Below are positions 13,395 through 16,748 of a DNA stretch of 16,748 bases, one piece after another. The notes beneath the pieces were generated by a model. The model was not told the origin of the DNA. It worked only from the letters and a program-made list of their open reading frames with translations, and searched no databases. Location: positions 1 to 16,748 of the forward strand of contig JAFGQF010000005.1 of assembly GCA_016935775.1 (NCBI GenBank), given 5' to 3'. Position numbers and translations under genes: made by a program. Source of the stretch: Caldifarciminota bacterium. Its GTDB lineage: Bacteria; Hydrothermota; Tepidihabitantia; Tepidihabitantales; Tepidihabitantaceae. Each line of letters begins with the position of its first letter. Position 1 is the first letter of the stretch.

Positions 13395-14392
13395 TGAGGA
13401 GAGGGGCCAGGGGGTCGAGGGTTCAAGTGGGGAAACCGGCAAGCCCGGACAGTCGGACCTCTGGACGCCTGAACCCGAAGAGCCTTCCGCTGGGTATCAC
13501 GATGGGCGACCCGGCGGGCATCGGGCCCGAGGTCGTCGTCAAGGCGCTGGCCGCGACCGGAACGCGCGGCACGCTGGTTATCGGCTCGCGCCGGGTGTTC
13601 GAGCGCGAGCGCCGGCGCGCCGGGACGGCATTTAACCCGGGACTGGTTGATGACTCGGTGCCGTTCCCGGGCCGGTTCCGGCCGGGCCTGGTCCAGGAGA
13701 ACTGCGGCCGGGCGGCGCTCGCGGCCCTGGAGCGGGGCGCGGAGCTGCTCCGGCAGGGCGGGATTGCCGCGCTCGTCACCGCGCCGGTGTCCAAGACGGC
13801 GCTGCGGCTGGCCGGGTTCGGCTGGCCGGGGCAGACCGAGTTCCTGGCCGGGCGAATCGGCGCGCGGCGGCCGGCGATGCTGGCCTGGACGCCGCGGTTC
13901 AAGGCGGTCTTCGTCACCATTCACCTGCCGCTGGCCCGGGTGGCGCGGCGGGTGACGGCGCGCCGCGTCGCCGAGAAGGCGGAGCTGCTCGACCGGTTCC
14001 TGCAGGCAGAGTCCGGGCGGGCGTCCCGAATCGGGGTGATGGCGCTGAACCCGCACGGCGAGGAATTCTCGCTGGGCGAGGAGGAGCGAATCCGATCGGG
14101 CATCGCGCTGGCGCGGGAGCACGGGGTGGATGCTTCCGGGCCCTGGCCGGCCGATACCGCGGTTGGCCGGCGCGATATTGACGGCTGGGTGGCGATGTAC
14201 CACGACCAGGCGATGATCCCGGCCAAGCTGCTCGGGCCGGGCGTGAACGTCACGCTCGGGCTGGGGCGGGTGCGGACCTCGCCGTTGCACGGCACCGCTT
14301 TCGACATCGCGGGCAGGGGAATTGCCGACCCGCGCTCGATGATCGCCGCCATCCGGCTGGCGCGCAGGCTGGCCCGGTTGTCGGGCGGCTAG
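13394..14392 (+). CDS. pdxA: 4-hydroxythreonine-4-phosphate dehydrogenase PdxA (start uncertain)
   Basis: PdxA oxidises 4-phosphohydroxy-L-threonine with NAD+ in DXP-dependent pyridoxal phosphate synthesis. From ATG 13394 it is 332 residues. The conserved core starts near residue 31: LPLGITMGDPAGIGPEVV, TAPVSKTAL (129-137), GQTEFLAGR (146-154), IHLPL (176-180), LNPHGEE (218-224), MYHDQAMIPAK (268-278) and NVTLGLGRVRTSPLHGTAFDIAGRG. Metal ligands match E. coli (His177, His221 and His270 for His166, 211 and 266), but the substrate-binding His of GHTE is Gln147. The first 25-30 residues are encoded by a repeat element and look non-native. GTG 13427, with GAGGG 5 nt upstream, is an alternative start. 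The gene ends 1 bp from the convergent TPR gene. A related sugar-acid phosphate dehydrogenase (PdxA2) is possible. Confidence 0.85.
   Translation: MRRGARGSRVQVGKPASPDSRTSGRLNPKSLPLGITMGDPAGIGPEVVVKALAATGTRGTLVIGSRRVFERERRRAGTAFNPGLVDDSVPFPGRFRPGLVQENCGRAALAALERGAELLRQGGIAALVTAPVSKTALRLAGFGWPGQTEFLAGRIGARRPAMLAWTPRFKAVFVTIHLPLARVARRVTARRVAEKAELLDRFLQAESGRASRIGVMALNPHGEEFSLGEEERIRSGIALAREHGVDASGPWPADTAVGRRDIDGWVAMYHDQAMIPAKLLGPGVNVTLGLGRVRTSPLHGTAFDIAGRGIADPRSMIAAIRLARRLARLSGG
13401..13476. repeat. 8-nt-periodic palindromic repeat element, copy 2 (overlaps the pdxA 5' end)
   Basis: CCAGGGGGTCGAGGG (13407-13421) repeats the start of copy 1 (CCAGGGGTCGAGGG from 7209). The arms GGGTTCA (13419-13425) and TGAACCC (13470-13476) are inverted. 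The 3' half has an 8-nt rhythm: GGACAGTC, GGACCTCT, GGACGCCT, GAACCCGA. It sits between the permease stop and the conserved PdxA core. Confidence 0.6.
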
Positions 14393-14393
14393 C

Positions 14394-15590
14394 TCAGGAT
14401 TCTTCGCCGACGTCCTGGCCCGAGAACTTCGCCTGGTAGTCTTCCCAGGCCCGGCGCCGAATGCGCTCCAACTCGGCGACCACGGCGGCCGATTCTTCTA
14501 GCCGGCCGAGGAACAGCAGCGCGTCGGCAAGGCGAATCCAGGATTCGTGGGAGTTCGGGTTCAGCGCGACCGCGCGGCGGCAACTGGTCGCGGCTTCGCG
14601 GAACCGGCCGGCGTCGAACCGGAGCTCGCCCAGCATCACGTGGGTTTCGGGCCGGTCGGGGTCGAGCCGGGCGGCGCGCTCCGCCAGCCGGGCCGCCTCG
14701 CCGGTCCGGCCCGCCTCGCGGCAGGCCTGTCCCAGGCGAAGGAGAATGCCCGGGTCTTCCGGCCGCTGTTCGGCCAGCCGGCGCAGCGAGCGCAGGGCCT
14801 CGCCGCGCATGTTGAAATGCTCGTAGAAGCCGCAGACAAGCTCGGGGTCGTCGCCGAACCGGTCGCGGATCTGCTCGTAGACGTCGAGCGCCTCGTCGAA
14901 GCGGTCGAGCCGGCAGAGCGTGTCCAGCAGGTAGAACCAGCCGGTGGGTTCGTCCGGCTCCTCGTCCACCGCCAGCGCGAACTCGGAGTCGGCCAGCTCG
15001 AACATTCCTTCGGAGTAATAGTCGCGGCCGAGCCGCTGGTGCGGGTTCTCGGTATCAGGGTCGGCGAGCCGGGCGCGCGTGTAGTGGTCGAGCGCGGCTT
15101 CAAAATCGCCCTCCATCGCGACGAGCGAGCCGAGCGCGACCCGGGCGCGAACATTGTCCGGGTCCAGCTCGAGCGCGCGCTCGTATGCCGCGATGGCGCG
15201 TTCGTACTCGCCCGAGTACTCGCCGACGATGCCCAGCCCGACGTGAAGCTCGACCGCGCGGGGCAGCGCGGTAACGGCGCGCTCGAACAACTCCCGGGCG
15301 CGGGAGTAGTTGGCCAGGAAGAGAAAGCGCACCGCCTCGCACGCCCGGGTCCATGGGTCGTCGCGGTCGATGCGCAGCGCGGCAAGGCAGACATCGTCGA
15401 GTAGCTCCTCGCGGTCGAGCAGGTGAGCGCAGAGGGCGACGAGGTAGCGGGCGCGCAGGTCGGCAGGTTCGCGGCGCAGGGCTTCGGTCAGCAGGCCGAG
15501 GGCTTCTTCTTCCTGTTCGTGGTAGAGCGCGGCCACGCCCTGCTCCACCAGTCGGCGCGCGAACGAACTGCTTCGGGCTGGTTGGGCCAC
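14394..15590 (-). CDS. Tetratricopeptide repeat (TPR) protein
   Basis: A 398-residue cytoplasmic protein built almost wholly of about ten TPR units. Clear examples are AIAAYERALELDPDNVRARVALGSL, DEALDVYEQIRDRFGDDPELV, EAARLAERAARLDPDRPETHVMLGEL and REAATSCRRAVALNPNSHESWIRLADALL. TPR solenoids mediate protein-protein contacts, and no catalytic domain, signal peptide or membrane helix is seen. The N-terminus is short (VAQPARSSSFARRLVEQG). An upstream in-frame ATG at 15689 exists, but a promoter at 15624-15596 lies inside that extension and ends 5 nt before GTG 15590, which I therefore take as the start. The partner is unknown. The nearest gene on the strand is the sigma-54 activator, about 360 bp upstream. 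Confidence 0.85.
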   Translation of the reverse strand: MAQPARSSSFARRLVEQGVAALYHEQEEEALGLLTEALRREPADLRARYLVALCAHLLDREELLDDVCLAALRIDRDDPWTRACEAVRFLFLANYSRARELFERAVTALPRAVELHVGLGIVGEYSGEYERAIAAYERALELDPDNVRARVALGSLVAMEGDFEAALDHYTRARLADPDTENPHQRLGRDYYSEGMFELADSEFALAVDEEPDEPTGWFYLLDTLCRLDRFDEALDVYEQIRDRFGDDPELVCGFYEHFNMRGEALRSLRRLAEQRPEDPGILLRLGQACREAGRTGEAARLAERAARLDPDRPETHVMLGELRFDAGRFREAATSCRRAVALNPNSHESWIRLADALLFLGRLEESAAVVAELERIRRRAWEDYQAKFSGQDVGEES

Positions 15591-15595
15591 GGATA

Positions 15596-15624
15596 ATTGT
15601 AGCTCGGCAAAACCCGGTTGGCAA
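15596..15624 (-). promoter_or_regulatory. Promoter of the TPR gene, predicted leaderless
   Basis: On the minus strand, TTGCCA (15624-15619), a 17-bp spacer and TACAAT (15601-15596), which ends 5 nt before the GTG at 15590. Confidence 0.6.
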
Positions 15625-15662
15625 TAGTCTGTCCGCTTGTTCGCGCCCGGTCGCCAAAGGAG

Positions 15663-15693
15663 TGCGGTGCGTCCCATTGCGGGACGCACCGCA
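15663..15693. repeat. Perfect 13-bp hairpin with a 5-nt loop
   Basis: TGCGGTGCGTCCC (15663-15675), loop ATTGC, and its exact complement GGGACGCACCGCA (15681-15693). No T-run follows on either strand, so it is not a standard intrinsic terminator. It lies 38 bp upstream of the TPR gene's -35 box. Confidence 0.8.
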
Positions 15694-15815
15694 TGTCGGT
15701 CCCCGTCTGAGGCCGGGGTGATGAGGAGCGCTACACCACCCCTTCTTGAGAGAACCTACTCCAGCTCGGTCAGACCAATAGTGCCCAACGTTTCTCATAT
15801 CTATGCACCCGGCGT

Positions 15816-15846
15816 GCCAACCGTCTTCCTCTTGCTACGGTTTGGC
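15816..15846. repeat. Imperfect hairpin in the low-GC spacer
   Basis: GCCAACCGT (15816-15824) pairs with ACGGTTTGGC (15837-15846) with one bulged base, around a 12-nt pyrimidine-rich loop. No T-run follows, so the role is unknown. Confidence 0.5.
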
Positions 15847-15952
15847 TAAGTCGAGCAATCGTCGCTTTTAGGTAGTCGCGCCCCGGGCCGGGTGGGCGGC
15901 AAGCATACGCGGAAGCGCCGAATTATGCCGGGCACTGCCGCAGAAAGCGGCG

Positions 15953-16748
15953 TCAGAGGCCGTATTCGGCGAGTTTGCGGCGGAGGGTGTCCCGGTGGAT
16001 TCCCAGGGCTTCGGCGGTCCGGGATTGGTTGTTGTCGTACTTGGTCATCGCCTCGAGAATTGCCTTGCGCTCGATGTCCTTGAGGCTGAGGCTGCCGACC
16101 GCGTCCTCGACCGAGCCGCCGTGGGCGAGCGGCGCGCCGGCCTGCATATAGCGGACGACGCCGACTGTCGAGATGATGTGGCCGATGCCGATGGCCGTGC
16201 TGCCGTCGTAGAGCGCGCGTTCGTAGGATTGCTCGAGGATGCTGCGCAGGGTGCGGATGTTGCCTTGGAACAGCTCGTTGCTGCCGGCGATGTGTTCGCC
16301 CACGAGCTGGTGGATGAACTTGACGGAGCTGCGGTCAACCTGGAGCCGGCGGCCGTGGCGCGGGTTGTCGTTCATAACCTCGACGATGTAGCCGAAGAGT
16401 TCCTCGATGTCCTGCTGGACGATTTCCGGGTCCTCGGATTGCCAGCGCTCTTTCAGCGATGGCACCGGCACGCAGTGCTGGACCAGCCGCGAGTAGAAGT
16501 CGGGCCGGAACGAGCGCTGGAGTTCCTCGACGGTGCGGTTGGTGGCCGCGACGACACGCATCTCGACCCCGAGCTCGAGCGAGCTGCCCAGCCGTTTGAT
16601 GCGCCGGTTTTCGATGGCGCGCAGGAGTTTGAGCTGGACCTCGGTGGTGATGTCGCCGATCTCGTCGAGGAAGACGGTCGAGCCGCGGGCGGTCTCGAAA
16701 ACGCCCTTGCGCTCGGCGACCGCGCCGGTAAAGGCGCCGCGTTCGTGG
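15953..16748 (-). CDS. Sigma-54-dependent transcriptional activator (N-terminus cut by the window edge)
   Basis: The visible C-terminal 264 residues carry the bacterial enhancer-binding AAA+ core: ERGAFTGA (the loop that contacts sigma-54), Walker B TVFLDEIGD, VVAATNR and FRPDFYSRL with the arginine finger. A linker follows, then a Fis-type helix-turn-helix at the C-terminus (AILEAMTKYDNNQSRTAEALGIHRDTLRRKLAEYGL). Walker A and the sensory N-terminal domain lie beyond the window. Such proteins hydrolyse ATP to open sigma-54 promoters in response to a signal, often phosphorylation by a histidine kinase. The linker between the AAA+ core and the HTH is longer than usual (QAGAPLAHGGSVEDAVGSL region). 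Targets and signal are unknown, and no obvious -24/-12 promoter was found in this window. Confidence 0.93.
   Translation of the reverse strand, partial: HERGAFTGAVAERKGVFETARGSTVFLDEIGDITTEVQLKLLRAIENRRIKRLGSSLELGVEMRVVAATNRTVEELQRSFRPDFYSRLVQHCVPVPSLKERWQSEDPEIVQQDIEELFGYIVEVMNDNPRHGRRLQVDRSSVKFIHQLVGEHIAGSNELFQGNIRTLRSILEQSYERALYDGSTAIGIGHIISTVGVVRYMQAGAPLAHGGSVEDAVGSLSLKDIERKAILEAMTKYDNNQSRTAEALGIHRDTLRRKLAEYGL

Larger units (their letters stand above)
15625..15952. other. Non-coding, hairpin-rich intergenic stretch of lower GC
   Basis: About 330 bp between the TPR promoter and the end of the sigma-54 activator gene. No ORF with a credible start or codon use is present on either strand. 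The GC content of about 15735-15880 is visibly lower than in the flanking genes. Several inverted repeats occur: 15663-15693, CCCCG/CGGGG at 15701-15718, 15816-15846 and GCCGC/GCGGC at 15937-15951. The last lies 1 nt beyond the activator's stop and could be a weak terminator, though it lacks a T-run. The stretch could hold a small RNA, a decayed gene or an interspersed repeat, and I cannot choose between them. Confidence 0.5.

Noticed and set aside
15591..15689. N-terminal extension of the TPR protein to the upstream ATG at 15689
   Set aside because: A -35/-10 pair lies within the extension, ending 5 nt before GTG 15590. The extension overlaps the hairpin and has no TPR-like content.
15100..15798. 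Minus-strand 232-codon frame starting MRNVGHYWSDRAG
   Set aside because: It has no ribosome site or promoter at its ATG, runs through the 13-bp hairpin, and overlaps the TPR gene in another frame. It could contain a decayed fragment but is not a credible gene.

Overview
The window is GC-rich, gene-dense bacterial chromosomal DNA. It carries no phage, insertion sequence, CRISPR array, rRNA or recognisable tRNA. The gene content is ordinary bacterial housekeeping and envelope functions. The intergenic DNA is unusual: it holds degenerate 7-nt and 8-nt periodic repeats. From general familiarity with such debris I would guess an uncultivated high-GC candidate-phylum bacterium, for example WOR-3/TA06-like. 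This is a low-confidence inference, and the sequence has no taxonomic marker that settles it.

Layout. Left edge: the start of a minus-strand gene leaving the window, a heptad-repeat tract, and a ferritin-like (DUF2202) lipoprotein. 1.1-3.2 kb: a UvrD/Rep-type helicase, convergent with a three-gene minus-strand operon (two small lipoproteins and a DUF559-like protein, joined by 4-bp overlaps). 4.6-6.4 kb: a ribokinase-like PfkB kinase and a small transaldolase-family protein, plausibly one pentose-phosphate unit split by a purine-rich 7-nt-periodic spacer. 6.4-9.4 kb: a PrsW-type membrane protease divergent from the magnesium transporter mgtE, then an unknown SAP-like protein on the minus strand. 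9.4-14.4 kb: a plus-strand operon of a GT4 glycosyltransferase, an ABC ATPase, two paralogous ABC-2 permeases and pdxA. 14.4-15.6 kb: a minus-strand TPR protein. 15.6-15.95 kb: a non-coding, hairpin-rich stretch of lower GC. Right edge: the C-terminal part of a sigma-54-dependent AAA+ activator.

The most interesting signal is transcriptional. Every gene that begins a transcription unit behind a divergent or isolated intergenic region, eight in all, has a sigma-70-like promoter. Its -10 box ends only 5-8 nt before the start codon, with a -35 box 16-17 bp upstream, so the mRNAs should be leaderless. The few genes with a recognisable Shine-Dalgarno sequence (the DUF2202 lipoprotein, the transaldolase, the second ABC permease and the left-edge gene) lack such a promoter. 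This pattern also fixes several starts. The second signal is the periodic intergenic DNA: three heptad tracts, plus two copies of an 8-periodic palindromic element. One of those copies appears to be read in frame as an N-terminal extension of PdxA.

No clearly new multi-gene system (defence, secretion, biosynthesis) could be supported. The least explained protein-coding units are the lipoprotein/DUF559-like operon and the SAP-like protein.
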